Positions 1-9,007 of a stretch of 64,000 bases of DNA are shown here, piece by piece. How positions within the stretch are numbered: position 1 is the stretch's first letter; the number at the start of each line of letters is the position of its first letter. Position numbers and translations under genes: made by a program. Source of the stretch: Flavobacterium soyae. GTDB lineage: Bacteria > Bacteroidota > Bacteroidia > Flavobacteriales > Flavobacteriaceae. The notes below the pieces were generated by a model. That model was given only the letters and a program-made list of their open reading frames with translations, was not told the origin of the DNA and ran no database searches. The stretch spans positions 124,001 through 188,000 of the forward strand of contig NZ_JAJQXA010000004.1 of assembly GCF_021245985.1 (NCBI RefSeq). The letters run 5' to 3'.

Positions 1-588
1 GTTAAAATATTCTGAAGAATTTAAATATTTTAGTAACGGTTCTATAAAATCTTTTTCACCAACTAATTCACTTGAAATAAGAGATATGGTATGATAAGTA
101 TAATTTTTACTTACAACATTATCAATTAAAATTTTATTGATGTCACCCTCATCAGCCATTAACTTTATAAGTTCAAAATTTTGTTCTCTATCTTCTACAA
201 ACTTAAAAGCATCAGAAACAGGTTTAATTTCAATTTTTTTAATTGCTTTAGGATGAGAAATTCCAACCACATTTTTTAGAAAAGCGGTATCACCGGCATT
301 AATTTTTGCATCAATTAAATCAATTTTCGAATACAAATAATCAACGCTTCCAAAATTTGGTGTTACAATAATCTCATTTTGAAATGATTTTTTACTTGAG
401 TCCAAATACCAACCCAATCCAAATCCTAATAAAAGTAATGTTACAACAATAATCCAATTTCGAATTAAAAACTGAATTGATCTAAAAATAGCAGTATTTA
501 TTCTATCAAAAAACCTGCCTATACTTTTTGAAATCAGAAATAGATCAATCTCTTGATCAGTATTATGTTGTGGTACTTTTGTACTCAT
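1..588 (-). CDS. Wzz-like inner-membrane protein (partial, C-terminus outside window)
   Basis: Open frame of 196 codons running off the left edge, starting at the ATG complementary to 586-588. The N-terminus (MSTKVPQHNTDQEIDLF) is followed by one hydrophobic segment at about residues 44-62 and then a hydrophilic region. This layout, a short cytoplasmic tail, one membrane helix and a periplasmic domain, is that of chain-length-determinant (Wzz-like) proteins, but the second membrane helix expected at the C-terminus lies outside the window, so the assignment is tentative. The start is 9 bp after the stop of the gene at 598-2277, so the two are probably co-transcribed. Confidence 0.6.
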   Translation of the reverse strand, partial: MSTKVPQHNTDQEIDLFLISKSIGRFFDRINTAIFRSIQFLIRNWIIVVTLLLLGFGLGWYLDSSKKSFQNEIIVTPNFGSVDYLYSKIDLIDAKINAGDTAFLKNVVGISHPKAIKKIEIKPVSDAFKFVEDREQNFELIKLMADEGDINKILIDNVVSKNYTYHTISLISSELVGEKDFIEPLLKYLNSSEYFN

Positions 589-597
589 TTTTGGTTT

Positions 598-2277
598 TTA
601 TTTGATGTTGAAAATCTGCTCTAAAATCTTAATTGTGATCAAATAAGTTGGTTTTACACCTGTTGTTCCCAATCCGCCTGAGGCTAATGTACTTCCTGTT
701 TCTAATGGATTATCTGATGCATAATAAGCATATCGAACTTTAATATCGTGCGGCACGCTTTTTCTAATTTTTGAAGCCGACTGAATCGCTTTTTGATAAT
801 ATGAACCTTCCATTTCAAGACCAATTACTCCCCATGTTGATTCATGGAAAAATTTCAATAAGTCTCTATTTTGCAGTGACGTTCCTAAAACGGTAACCAT
901 TGCGCCTTCATAAACGTCAATGTCATTTCCCTCGAACATTGCTCCTGTTAATTCATTTTCGAAGAAATAATTATCTGCTGTTCCCTCATTTATATGTGCC
1001 GAAGGAATCATGATATCGCCTTTTCCGCCTTCCAAAATTCCGGCTTTACCCATAATCGAAACTGATTTTACGTTTAGTAACGTTTCTTTTTTAAATGGTT
1101 TTAAAAGTTCGTCGATTGTTTCATAAGCCTGTTCTCCAAAAGCATAATCCATAACTATAATAACTGGATTTTCTTCTTCTGATTTTGTTTTTGGAAATGC
1201 GGTTTTAGACCAGTCAATTTTGACCGTATCAAAAATTTGAACGTCGATGTTTGTTCCTGAAGTGTCCGGCAAAGAAATCATTCCGTTTTTTAACGCCAGT
1301 TCTTCAACCTGGCTTCTAATTTCTTTTGATCCCGAATTGCTCAGTTCTTCATAAATAAAGAAATCTGTTTTTCCTTTAAATTTTGATGTTAATAAAGGTG
1401 TTGCAAAAATCGAATTCATCACACTGTGCATATTCGCACTTATTACGTGAATTGGACGTTTTAAAAGATCGTTTGCTTTTAGAACTTCTTTGATGTTTGT
1501 TGCCCAGATTTCTCCGTGAATATGATGTCCAAGACGTTCACGTAAAACCGGACTAAAAGTTATCGTTCTTTTGTTGTTTTCTACAATTTCTTCGATCGCT
1601 AATTTTCCTAACCAATAGATAACATGCAGGAAACGATCTGGAGCATTTTCTGAACCAAAGGCATCATAGATATCTAAAACTTCTTCAAAAGTTCTGGCCA
1701 AAATATTAGCAACGTGTGAAATCGCTTTTTCTTTTTCAATCTGCGAAAGCTTTTTTGTCTGCGTAACGGCTTGTTCTAATTTTAACCAGTCTCTCGAAAC
1801 TTCTCCTCCGTCGTCAATTAAAACTCTGTTTTTAATTTTGTGAGATTCGATGAAAATAAAAGTCAAATGCGTTAGAATATCATAAATGTCCGAACGTCCA
1901 CGTGTAATTTCAACATTCATTTGTTCTTCGTCGATTCTGTAGCAGTTTCTTCTTCTTTTTGGAGGAACAATTGGCTGGAAATGAGATTTAGAATATCCTT
2001 CGTCTGAAGTTAAGTTGATGAATCTACATTGTTCAATTCCTATCGGAAGACGTTCTATAACGTACAAGAGTCCGTTTAGTTCTACTTTTTCTTCGGCGAT
2101 ATTTCCGTAGATTTCCGGACGTAATGCTAATAATGATTCGCGTAAACTGTCACCAGAAACTCCCATTGGTTTGTAAAAACCACGGTTAAATAAATGGCGC
2201 ATTGTAATGTACATTTTTTCTATCGCTGCAGATGATTCCTGAGCTCTTGATCTTGATATATGTTTGGTTTCTTTCAT
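598..2277 (-). CDS. Uncharacterised protein with nucleoside-phosphorylase-like C-terminal domain (DUF6909-like)
   Basis: 559 residues. The N-terminal half (about 1-370) is hydrophilic and unrecognised; I associate it with a Bacteroidota family catalogued as DUF6909, from memory only. The C-terminal part from about residue 370 resembles the nucleoside phosphorylase/hydrolase fold: a hydrophobic strand followed by DYAFGEQAYE, then a glycine-rich stretch with GKGDIMIPSA, and near the end VIGLEMEGSYY, which looks like the family's E-M-E ribose-binding motif. A role in nucleoside or nucleotide turnover is therefore possible but unproven. No signal peptide is seen. It lies 136 bp after the GH3-family gene on the same strand. 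Confidence 0.8.
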   Translation of the reverse strand: MKETKHISRSRAQESSAAIEKMYITMRHLFNRGFYKPMGVSGDSLRESLLALRPEIYGNIAEEKVELNGLLYVIERLPIGIEQCRFINLTSDEGYSKSHFQPIVPPKRRRNCYRIDEEQMNVEITRGRSDIYDILTHLTFIFIESHKIKNRVLIDDGGEVSRDWLKLEQAVTQTKKLSQIEKEKAISHVANILARTFEEVLDIYDAFGSENAPDRFLHVIYWLGKLAIEEIVENNKRTITFSPVLRERLGHHIHGEIWATNIKEVLKANDLLKRPIHVISANMHSVMNSIFATPLLTSKFKGKTDFFIYEELSNSGSKEIRSQVEELALKNGMISLPDTSGTNIDVQIFDTVKIDWSKTAFPKTKSEEENPVIIVMDYAFGEQAYETIDELLKPFKKETLLNVKSVSIMGKAGILEGGKGDIMIPSAHINEGTADNYFFENELTGAMFEGNDIDVYEGAMVTVLGTSLQNRDLLKFFHESTWGVIGLEMEGSYYQKAIQSASKIRKSVPHDIKVRYAYYASDNPLETGSTLASGGLGTTGVKPTYLITIKILEQIFNIK

Positions 2278-2413
2278 TCTATTTTATTTTAAAAATCTTC
2301 AAAATAGTGAAGATCATTCTAACTTTTGACAAGCGAAAGTAGGAATTATATATGTAATTTCAGTAAAATGGTATTTAACAAATTGTTAGAAGAGATTAAT
2401 AAAATTGGTGATT

Positions 2414-3898
2414 CTATTTCAAATTATCCGCAATCTTTCTGTCATTCGACAATCTCGGAATTTTATTTTGTCCGCCTAATTTTCCTTGCGATTTCATGTA
2501 TTCCTGAAATCCATTTTTTGAAACTTTGCTGACAACAACTTTTCTTAAAACATTTCCGGTAATTAAATCGTCATAATAAATATTTTGCTTTCGCATCGAA
2601 TCATCGATCGCTTCTGCAAAAGTTTCTATATTTTCCGGTTCTTTTTCAAATTCAATTAACCATTCATGATATGGCAATCCCTTTGCTGGCGTGATTTGCG
2701 GCGCAACGGTAAATTCGTTTATTACTATGTTGGTTCCTGCAGTTGCTTCTTTCATTGCATTCTCTACTTCATTTGCAATAACATGTTCTCCAAAAGCAGA
2801 AATATAATGTTTGATACGTCCTGAAACTATGACACGATACGGAGCCAAAGAGGTGAATTGAATCGTATCGCCAATATTATAACCCCAAAGTCCGGCATTC
2901 GTAGAAACTATTAAAGCATAATTTACGCCTAATTCAACTTCGCCGATTGTATATCTTTTTGGATTTTCGGTAAAGAATTCATCGGCTTTAATAAATTCGT
3001 AGAAAATTCCGGAATTCAGCAATAAAAGCATTCCTTTTTCTTTTTGAGAATCCTGATATGCAAAAAATCCTTCAGAAGCCGGAAACAGCTCAATGCTGTC
3101 AACTTTTTTTCCAATCATCTGCTCAAACTTAGCGCGGTAAGGCTCGTAATTTACGCCTCCGTAAATGAACAAATTAAAGTTTTTAAATATTTCGCTTATC
3201 TTCTTTCCTCCGCTTTTTTCCTGTAAACGCTCAAAGTACATTTGTACCCAGGATGGAATTCCGGAAATCACTGACATATTTTCATTAATCGTTTCGTCTA
3301 CAATTGTATTTACTTTCGTTTCCCAGTCATCAATACAATTGGTTTCCCAAGAAGGCATTCGGTTTTTTTGCAAATATTTCGGAACAAAATGCGCTACAAT
3401 ACCGGAAAGTCTTCCAAATTTAATTCCGTGTTTTTCAGTCAAAATGGGGCTTCCTTGTAAAAAGATCATTTTACCATCAACAAAATCTGCATTTCCAGTC
3501 TCGTTTATATAATGCAGGATTGCATTTCGAGCGGCATTGACATGCGTAGGCATTGATTCTTTTGTAAGCGGAATATATTTGGCGCCAGAAGTTGTTCCAG
3601 ATGTTTTGGCAAAATAAATCGGTTTCCCTTTCCACAGAATATTTTCCTCACCAGCCTTAACCTTTTCGATATAATTTTTTAAATCTTCATAATCCCGAAT
3701 AGGAACGTTTTTTTGAAAATCTTCAAATGTTTTTATCTTTTCAAAATGGTGGTCTTTTCCAAATTCGGTTTCCTTTGCATTTTCAATCAGACTTTTAAAA
3801 ACTTCTAGTTGAGTTTCAACCGGTTTATTGGCCCAGGAAAGAGTTTGGTTATATATTTTGCGGGCAAATATTTTTGCTGCTATCGATTTAATTGACAT
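2414..3898 (-). CDS. GH3-family acyl-adenylate-forming enzyme
   Basis: 494 residues, typical of the GH3 family of acyl-adenylate-forming acyl-acid amido synthetases (ANL superfamily relatives). Visible motifs: the Ser/Thr/Gly-rich ATP-binding loop AKTSGTTSGAKYIPL at about residues 97-111, FIYGGVNYEPY and FPASEGFFAYQ in the middle, and GLWGYNIGDTIQF followed by SGRIKHYISAFGEHV near the C-terminal domain. Plant members conjugate amino acids to auxin or jasmonate. The substrate of bacterial members is generally unknown and nothing here identifies it. It lies 11 bp downstream of the membrane-protein gene at 3910-4410, so the two probably form an operon. Confidence 0.9.
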   Translation of the reverse strand: MSIKSIAAKIFARKIYNQTLSWANKPVETQLEVFKSLIENAKETEFGKDHHFEKIKTFEDFQKNVPIRDYEDLKNYIEKVKAGEENILWKGKPIYFAKTSGTTSGAKYIPLTKESMPTHVNAARNAILHYINETGNADFVDGKMIFLQGSPILTEKHGIKFGRLSGIVAHFVPKYLQKNRMPSWETNCIDDWETKVNTIVDETINENMSVISGIPSWVQMYFERLQEKSGGKKISEIFKNFNLFIYGGVNYEPYRAKFEQMIGKKVDSIELFPASEGFFAYQDSQKEKGMLLLLNSGIFYEFIKADEFFTENPKRYTIGEVELGVNYALIVSTNAGLWGYNIGDTIQFTSLAPYRVIVSGRIKHYISAFGEHVIANEVENAMKEATAGTNIVINEFTVAPQITPAKGLPYHEWLIEFEKEPENIETFAEAIDDSMRKQNIYYDDLITGNVLRKVVVSKVSKNGFQEYMKSQGKLGGQNKIPRLSNDRKIADNLK

Positions 3899-3909
3899 TT
3901 TTTGCGGTA

Positions 3910-4410
3910 TTATTTTTTGTCACTTTTGTTTTTATTGCCCTTTTTTGGGCTAGTCTCCTTCTCTATTTTTGCCACTTCTTCCCTTAGCTTAATTTCTTCT
4001 TCAGAAGCTTTCATATTTAAATCTGACGGTTCATCTGCTTCACCTATAATAGAATCTTTATTAAATTTTGCATATTCTAATTGACCATTCAATACTTTTT
4101 GAACTCCTTTAATATATGCTTCATTTTTTTTGAGTGCTCTTTCTAATGAATCAGATTTTATCGCCAATTCTGTTGCATTTTTTTTTAACTGCGATGAAGA
4201 ATAACCCGGAATAAACTCGCGCAAAGGAGTAAAAGCAATAATGAAAGTTGTTACCAGAATTAGAAATATTCCGCCTAAAGTAAACATTACAAACACATTC
4301 ATTAGCGTAAGCCTGAAGGAAAAAATTTCTTCAAAAGTATCTTCATTCAAAATTACCAGTCGGTTTTTGATGAATAATTTTTTCCTAAAGTCTCTCTTTT
4401 TCTTAGCCAT
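3910..4410 (-). CDS. Small membrane protein resembling the N-terminus of M23-family peptidase-like proteins
   Basis: 166 residues. A basic N-terminus (MAKKKRDFRKKLFIKNRLVI) is followed by LNEDTFEEIFSFRL, one membrane helix at about 36-60, then a short coiled-coil and a highly charged Lys/Glu tail. The beginning resembles the membrane anchor of Bacteroidota M23 (LytM-type) peptidases, but there is no peptidase domain, so it looks like an anchor-only relative. A consensus -7 box (TATATTTG on the minus strand, 4429-4436) sits about 19 bp before the start and probably drives this gene and the GH3 gene. Confidence 0.7.
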   Translation of the reverse strand: MAKKKRDFRKKLFIKNRLVILNEDTFEEIFSFRLTLMNVFVMFTLGGIFLILVTTFIIAFTPLREFIPGYSSSQLKKNATELAIKSDSLERALKKNEAYIKGVQKVLNGQLEYAKFNKDSIIGEADEPSDLNMKASEEEIKLREEVAKIEKETSPKKGNKNKSDKK

Positions 4411-4548
4411 TTTGGTTATTTATACAAGCAAATATAGTAATTAATCGCATTGTTGATGCTTGCGAAAAATGAGCATTTGCAGTAATATAATGATTTTATA
4501 AAATATTTAACGCACTTAAAAAGAAATTTTTTGACTCAAAAACCATTC

Positions 4549-4574
4549 TTGTTCGTATATTCTATATACCTTTG
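4549..4574 (+). promoter_or_regulatory. Probable tatA promoter
   Basis: TACCTTTG at 4567-4574 matches the Bacteroidota -7 element TAnnTTTG. A TTG at 4549-4551 is only 15 bases upstream, shorter than the usual 17-23, so the upstream element is uncertain. Confidence 0.55.
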
Positions 4575-4622
4575 CGGTGAAAATAAAAATCAATTTGCTT
4601 CGGCATTAAATATATAATAGTC

Positions 4623-4805
4623 ATGGGAAGATTAGGTCTTACAGAAATCCTTGTTATCGTAGGTATTGTGATATTACTTTTTGGAGGTAAAAAAATTCCA
4701 GAATTAATGAAAGGTTTAGGAAGTGGAATTAAGGAATTTAAAAACGCTGCTAAAGACGATCAATCTGCTCCTGCTAAAAAACAAGAAGAAGAAACAAAAG
4801 AGTAA
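4623..4805 (+). CDS. tatA: Sec-independent protein translocase subunit TatA/TatE
   Basis: 60 residues, the usual length for a compact TatA. An N-terminal membrane helix ([23 protein letters not shown]) is followed by the hinge and amphipathic helix [14 protein letters not shown] and a charged tail. TatA oligomers form the translocation path for folded twin-arginine substrates. No tatB or tatC lies next to it, so the gene stands alone between divergent and convergent neighbours, followed by a clear terminator. Confidence 0.95.
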   Translation: MGRLGLTEILVIVGIVILLFGGKKIPELMKGLGSGIKEFKNAAKDDQSAPAKKQEEETKE

Positions 4806-4822
4806 CCTTCAAACTTATTATT

Positions 4823-4861
4823 AAAAATCCCAGATTACAAATTGTAGTCTGGGATTTTTTT
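4823..4861 (+). terminator. Intrinsic terminator after tatA, probably bidirectional
   Basis: The stem AAAATCCCAGA / TCTGGGATTTT encloses a short loop and is followed by a T run. The A run on the left side would also give a U tract for tex arriving on the minus strand. Confidence 0.85.
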
Positions 4862-4907
4862 GTTTTATCTTCAATTGGATTTTGGTGTTTCAAAAATTGG
4901 ATTTTTT

Positions 4908-7031
4908 CTAAAGTACCATCGTCAACTGAATTCTCTTTCTATCCTCATCAATATCAGTAACCTTAACATCAACATGCTGATGTAATTTTACCACTTCGTT
5001 TACGTCGCTTACAAATCCGGCTTTTAACTGCGAAATGTGAACCAATCCGCTTTCTTTAATTCCGATATCAACAAAACAGCCAAAGTTGGTAATGTTATTA
5101 ACAATTCCCGGAAGAATCATTCCGGTTCTCAAATCTTTGATTGATTTTACATTTGCATCAAATTCAAAAACCTTAGCCGACTTTCTTGGATCTAATCCAG
5201 GCTTTTCAAGCTCTTTTATGATATCTTTCAGTGTAAGTAAACCTATTTCAGGCGTTACATATTTTTCTGGCTTAATAAGCGCCGTTTTCTCTTTATTTGC
5301 AATTAAGTCATTTAACGAAATATTCAAATCCTTCGCCATCTTTTCTACAACCGGATAAGCCTCTGGATGCACCGCCGAATTATCAAGCGGATTTTTAGCA
5401 TTTGTAATTCTAATAAATGCTGCTCCTTGCTGATATGCTTTATCACCCAAACGAGGAACTTTTTTCAGCTGTTCTCTGTCTTCAAAAGGCCCGTTTTCAG
5501 AACGGTATTGTACAATATTTTCAGCCAGCTTCTCTCCTATTCCACTCACATAACTTAATAAATGTTTACTTGCTGTGTTGATGTTAATTCCAACCGAGTT
5601 TACGCAGCGAATTACTGTGCTGTCTAATTCTTCTTTTAATTTAGTCTGGTCAACGTCGTGTTGATATTGTCCAACTCCAATTGCTTTTGGATCGATTTTC
5701 ACCAATTCGGCTAATGGATCTGAAAGTCTTCTTCCTATAGAAACTGATCCACGGACTGTTACATCATAATTTGGAAATTCTTCTCTCGCAATTTTTGACG
5801 CCGAATAAACAGAAGCTCCCGCTTCTGAAACGATAAAAACCTGCACTGGTTTGTCGAACGCGATTTTTTTTATGAAAAATTCCGTTTCTCTTGAAGCCGT
5901 TCCATTTCCAATAGAAATCGCATCTATTTGATACGCATTTACCATCGAACGGATTTTTTTAATCGCCATTGATTCCTCATTTTGAGGCGCGTGCGGATAA
6001 ATCGTTTCGTTGTATAATAAATCGCCTTTTTCGTCCAGACACACTACTTTACAACCGCTTCTAAATCCCGGATCGATTGCCAAAATTCGTTTTTCTCCTA
6101 AAGGCGGAGCCAATAATAGCTGTCCTAAATTGTTAGCAAAAACCTGAATTGAATTAGCATCGGCTTTTGCTTTTGCTTCCTGTAAAGTTTCATTTCCAAT
6201 TGCCGGATTCAACAAACGTTTGTAACTATCCTCAATTGCTAATTGCAAGTGGGCTGTTGTATTATTTTGTTTTTTAATGATGATTTCGTCAATAACATCG
6301 TAAGCATCGTCGATATCAACATCTATTTTCATTTTTATAAAACCTTCATTTTCTGCACGAAGCATTGCTAATAATCGATGCGCAGGCGCTTTTGTTAAAG
6401 GTTCTTCCCAATCAAAATATTGACTGAATTTTTGTGCTCCTTCTTCTTCGGCTTTCTTTTTTACAACTTTAGTTCCAATTGTTGCTTTACGCTGAAACAA
6501 TCTACGAAGCTGTTTACGAACGTAAATATTTTCGTTAATCCATTCGGCTACAATATCTCTTGCACCCTGAATTGCTGCTTCTTCGTTGATAACATTTTCA
6601 TTGATGTATTGTGTAGAAAGAAAATCAATATCAACATCACTTTCAGATATAATCAATTTTGCCAAAGGCTCTAAACCAAATTCGCGGGCAACATCGGCTT
6701 TTGTTTTTTTCTTCTTTTTGTACGGAAGATAAAAATCCTCTATTTCCTGTAAATCAAAACTTTCTTCAATTTTTTTCTTCAAATCTGGCGTAAGTGCTTT
6801 TTGTTCTTCAATAGATTTCAGAACTGCTTCTTTACGTTTTACAAGTGTATCATAATCTTTTTGCAATTTTGCAATCAGCTCAATTACAGTTTCATCAAGA
6901 TTTCCGGTTGCGTCTTTTCGGTAACGCGAAATAAACGGAATAGTACAATCTTCCTCTAATAATTTTACAGTGTTTTGAATACTTACTGCAGGCGCCTGAA
7001 CTGACTTGGCAATGAATTGAATATTTGTCAT
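4908..7031 (-). CDS. tex: Tex-family RNA-binding transcription accessory protein
   Basis: 707 residues, close to the usual Tex length. Recognisable parts in order: N-terminal helical region with TIPFISRYRKDATGNLDE; YqgF/RuvC-like fold around ILAIDPGFRSGCKVVCLDEKG; HhH region around SVGININTASKHLLSYVSGIG; and a C-terminal S1 RNA-binding domain (GMILPGIVNNITNFGCFVDIG ... GLVHISQL ... VDVKVTDIDEDRKRIQLTM). Tex proteins bind nucleic acids and act in transcription and RNA metabolism. It follows fic on the same strand, with 57 bp between them that contain an inverted repeat shared with the fic upstream region. Confidence 0.95.
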   Translation of the reverse strand: MTNIQFIAKSVQAPAVSIQNTVKLLEEDCTIPFISRYRKDATGNLDETVIELIAKLQKDYDTLVKRKEAVLKSIEEQKALTPDLKKKIEESFDLQEIEDFYLPYKKKKKTKADVAREFGLEPLAKLIISESDVDIDFLSTQYINENVINEEAAIQGARDIVAEWINENIYVRKQLRRLFQRKATIGTKVVKKKAEEEGAQKFSQYFDWEEPLTKAPAHRLLAMLRAENEGFIKMKIDVDIDDAYDVIDEIIIKKQNNTTAHLQLAIEDSYKRLLNPAIGNETLQEAKAKADANSIQVFANNLGQLLLAPPLGEKRILAIDPGFRSGCKVVCLDEKGDLLYNETIYPHAPQNEESMAIKKIRSMVNAYQIDAISIGNGTASRETEFFIKKIAFDKPVQVFIVSEAGASVYSASKIAREEFPNYDVTVRGSVSIGRRLSDPLAELVKIDPKAIGVGQYQHDVDQTKLKEELDSTVIRCVNSVGININTASKHLLSYVSGIGEKLAENIVQYRSENGPFEDREQLKKVPRLGDKAYQQGAAFIRITNAKNPLDNSAVHPEAYPVVEKMAKDLNISLNDLIANKEKTALIKPEKYVTPEIGLLTLKDIIKELEKPGLDPRKSAKVFEFDANVKSIKDLRTGMILPGIVNNITNFGCFVDIGIKESGLVHISQLKAGFVSDVNEVVKLHQHVDVKVTDIDEDRKRIQLTMVL

Positions 7032-7053
7032 TGTTAATAACTATGTTTGTGAG

Positions 7054-7087
7054 TTCTTGCCAATTTTATAAGAATTGGCAAGAATTG
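7054..7087. repeat. Palindrome between fic and tex, copy 1
   Basis: Perfect 12-bp arms TTCTTGCCAATT (7054-7065) and AATTGGCAAGAA (7073-7084) around a 7-base loop. Bases 7056-7087 match 8426-8457 upstream of fic at 30 of 32 positions in the same orientation. No U tract follows on the minus strand, so it is not an ordinary fic terminator. Confidence 0.8.
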
Positions 7088-7088
7088 T

Positions 7089-8381
7089 TTATTTTTTAAT
7101 TAAGTTGCTAAAATTCGCAGATCTAATATAATTTTGTTTTACTTTATTTACTGAGATCATTTCCATGTATCCCATATTTACAAGATTATTTAAATCCGTA
7201 CGTGCTGTATAATTGGCAATAGAAAATCTATTTTGCACCTCCTTTACAGAAAATACACATTCAGGCTCATCATATAATGTTTTTAAAATTTGAGCTTGAC
7301 GCTCATTAATGTTTGGTATTTTAATGAAACTCACAATTTGTAAATTTTCTTGCTGTTTTTCCTGAATATAATTTTTTAAAGACTCAAAGGCTTTATGCAT
7401 AACTTCAATATGATATGTTATAAAATAAGATAAATCATTTGAATCATTTTCTGTATATAAATAAGCCTTTTCGTATTGATTTTTAGATTCTTGTATTATC
7501 TTTGATATAGATAAATATTCTGTTAACCAATATCCTTTTTTCAAAAGATACCAATAAAACAAAGCTCTTGCCGTTCTTCCGTTTCCGTCTGTAAAAGGGT
7601 GAATCCATCCTATCATAAAATGAATTATAATTCCCTTTACTATAGGATGTATAAAATCTTCTTTTTCTGAGTTAAAAAATTGACAAAGTTCTTTAATTAA
7701 TTTATTTATATCTCCAAAATTTGGTGGTGTATGAACTATTTCACTTGTAGAATAATTAATAACATATATATCATTTGATTCTCTAAAGGTTCCCTCTTCA
7801 TTTTCATTTTTTAAAGTATTCTTTGTCATTAACTTATGAATCTGCAAAAGATTTTCAGGAGTTAATTCTTCACTTTTATTTTTTAAAATATGTTTTATAG
7901 TTGAATAATTATTCACAATCATCTGCTCAGATTTATTTATAGGTTTTGTATCCTTTCTAAGCATATCTTTTGCTTTTTTTCGAGTAGTATTTGCTCCTTC
8001 CATTATACTACTTGAAATAGCTTCTTCCATTATTGAACTTACTAAATATCTAGCTTTATCAGATTCAGGAATTATTTTTTGTGATCCCATATATCCGCCG
8101 ATATTCATATCAAATTCATGCAATGATTTTTGAATGTAATCCGTGTTAAAATAATTAAAAATTACATTTGAAAATTTTATTTGTTTATAATTAATATTTC
8201 TAACTAATTTAATAGTATTCCATAATTCTTCGGGCGATAGTCCATCAACTTTCTTATATTTGACTTTATCCCAATATAAATAACTATTATTCATATCTTT
8301 AATTTTTGCCATAATTTTTGGCTCATTAAGATTTGAAATAATTGAATTATCTAAAACTATTCCTGGTGTACTTTCAATCAT
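7089..8381 (-). CDS. Fic-domain protein (class II, putative AMP transferase) with C-terminal winged helix
   Basis: 430 residues. The Fic core has the catalytic motif HPFTDGNGR at 261-269 and the upstream flap around EGTFRESNDIYV. Residues 124-129 (SSIMEG) fit the class II inhibitory motif [S/T]xxxE[G/N], whose Glu blocks the active site, so this is probably an autoinhibited enzyme. Fic enzymes usually transfer AMP from ATP to a hydroxyl side chain; the target is unknown. The C-terminal 70 residues (INERQAQILKTLYDEP ... FSIANYTARTDLNNLVNMGYM) look like a winged-helix DNA-binding domain. A -7 box (TACATTTG on the minus strand, 8402-8409) lies 20 bp before the start, and a palindrome overlaps the -33 region, which suggests autoregulation. 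No separate antitoxin gene adjoins it. Confidence 0.93.
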   Translation of the reverse strand: MIESTPGIVLDNSIISNLNEPKIMAKIKDMNNSYLYWDKVKYKKVDGLSPEELWNTIKLVRNINYKQIKFSNVIFNYFNTDYIQKSLHEFDMNIGGYMGSQKIIPESDKARYLVSSIMEEAISSSIMEGANTTRKKAKDMLRKDTKPINKSEQMIVNNYSTIKHILKNKSEELTPENLLQIHKLMTKNTLKNENEEGTFRESNDIYVINYSTSEIVHTPPNFGDINKLIKELCQFFNSEKEDFIHPIVKGIIIHFMIGWIHPFTDGNGRTARALFYWYLLKKGYWLTEYLSISKIIQESKNQYEKAYLYTENDSNDLSYFITYHIEVMHKAFESLKNYIQEKQQENLQIVSFIKIPNINERQAQILKTLYDEPECVFSVKEVQNRFSIANYTARTDLNNLVNMGYMEMISVNKVKQNYIRSANFSNLIKK

Positions 8382-8420
8382 AAGTAAATTTGTTTAGGAA
8401 ACAAATGTAAAACTTTATTT

Positions 8421-8457
8421 CAATTCTTGCTAATTTTAAAAGAATTGGCAAGAATTG
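8421..8457. promoter_or_regulatory. Putative fic operator: palindrome copy 2
   Basis: 15-bp arms 8421-8435 and 8443-8457, with one mismatch (CAATTCTTGCTAATT versus AATTGGCAAGAATTG). The palindrome starts 12 bp upstream of the fic -7 box at 8402-8409 and covers the -33 region, a repressor-operator position. The same palindrome recurs after fic. Confidence 0.55.
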
Positions 8458-8556
8458 AAAAGAACATATATTGTTTTTTATAGGTTTTTTTAAAAATTAA
8501 TATATTTTTCTTATTAAAATTAACTAGAAAATCCCTCAATGATTCGGCTAAAATAA

Positions 8557-8564
8557 TATCTTTG
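8557..8564 (+). promoter_or_regulatory. -7 promoter element of the DUF1294 gene
   Basis: TATCTTTG is a perfect TAnnTTTG box ending 12 bp before the ATG at 8576, so the mRNA would have almost no leader. No TTG is seen at the expected -33 distance. Confidence 0.6.
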
Positions 8565-8575
8565 TTTTGAATATT

Positions 8576-8851
8576 ATGCCCATGGAAATTTTTTTACTCT
8601 ATTTTTTATTTATAAATACCATCGTTTTTATTCTTGCCGGATATGATAAACATCAAGCTCGAAAAAATAAACGAAGAATTCCCGAAAATACTTTGTTTTT
8701 TCTTGAAGCGATTGGAGGAACACCTGGTTTATTAACAGCGATGTTTTTCTACAAACATAAAACGAGTAAAACTTCATTTATTGTCAAATTCTCGCTGATT
8801 TTTTTGATTCAGGTTGTTTTGGTTTACTTCTACTTCACTAACAAAAGATAG
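8576..8851 (+). CDS. DUF1294 small membrane protein
   Basis: About 91 residues from ATG 8576 (another ATG is at 8582). A TTG further upstream at 8567 would extend the frame but lies only 3 bases from the -7 box, so it is unlikely to be used. Two membrane helices (FLLYFLFINTIVFILAG near the N-terminus, FIVKFSLIFLIQVVLVYFYF at the end) flank the family signature: YDKHQARKNKRRIPENTLF, then a Gly-rich AIGGTPGLLTAMFFYKHKT. The function of DUF1294 proteins is unknown. Monocistronic. Confidence 0.88.
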   Translation: MPMEIFLLYFLFINTIVFILAGYDKHQARKNKRRIPENTLFFLEAIGGTPGLLTAMFFYKHKTSKTSFIVKFSLIFLIQVVLVYFYFTNKR

Positions 8852-9007
8852 ATATTAACATTGTTAATAACCTAAATTTCTACTGATTACATCTAACTTA
8901 ATTAGCTGTATTTTAAATAATTAAACAAAAAACCGGATGAATTTTAATAAATCCGCCCGGTGTATTTTTATTTATTTGGTGCGAAGCACCCGATTTTTTT
9001 TGACTTT

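Noticed and set aside
2326-2532. Plus-strand frame opposite the GH3 gene end
   Set aside because: Shadow of the GH3 gene; no promoter or family resemblance.
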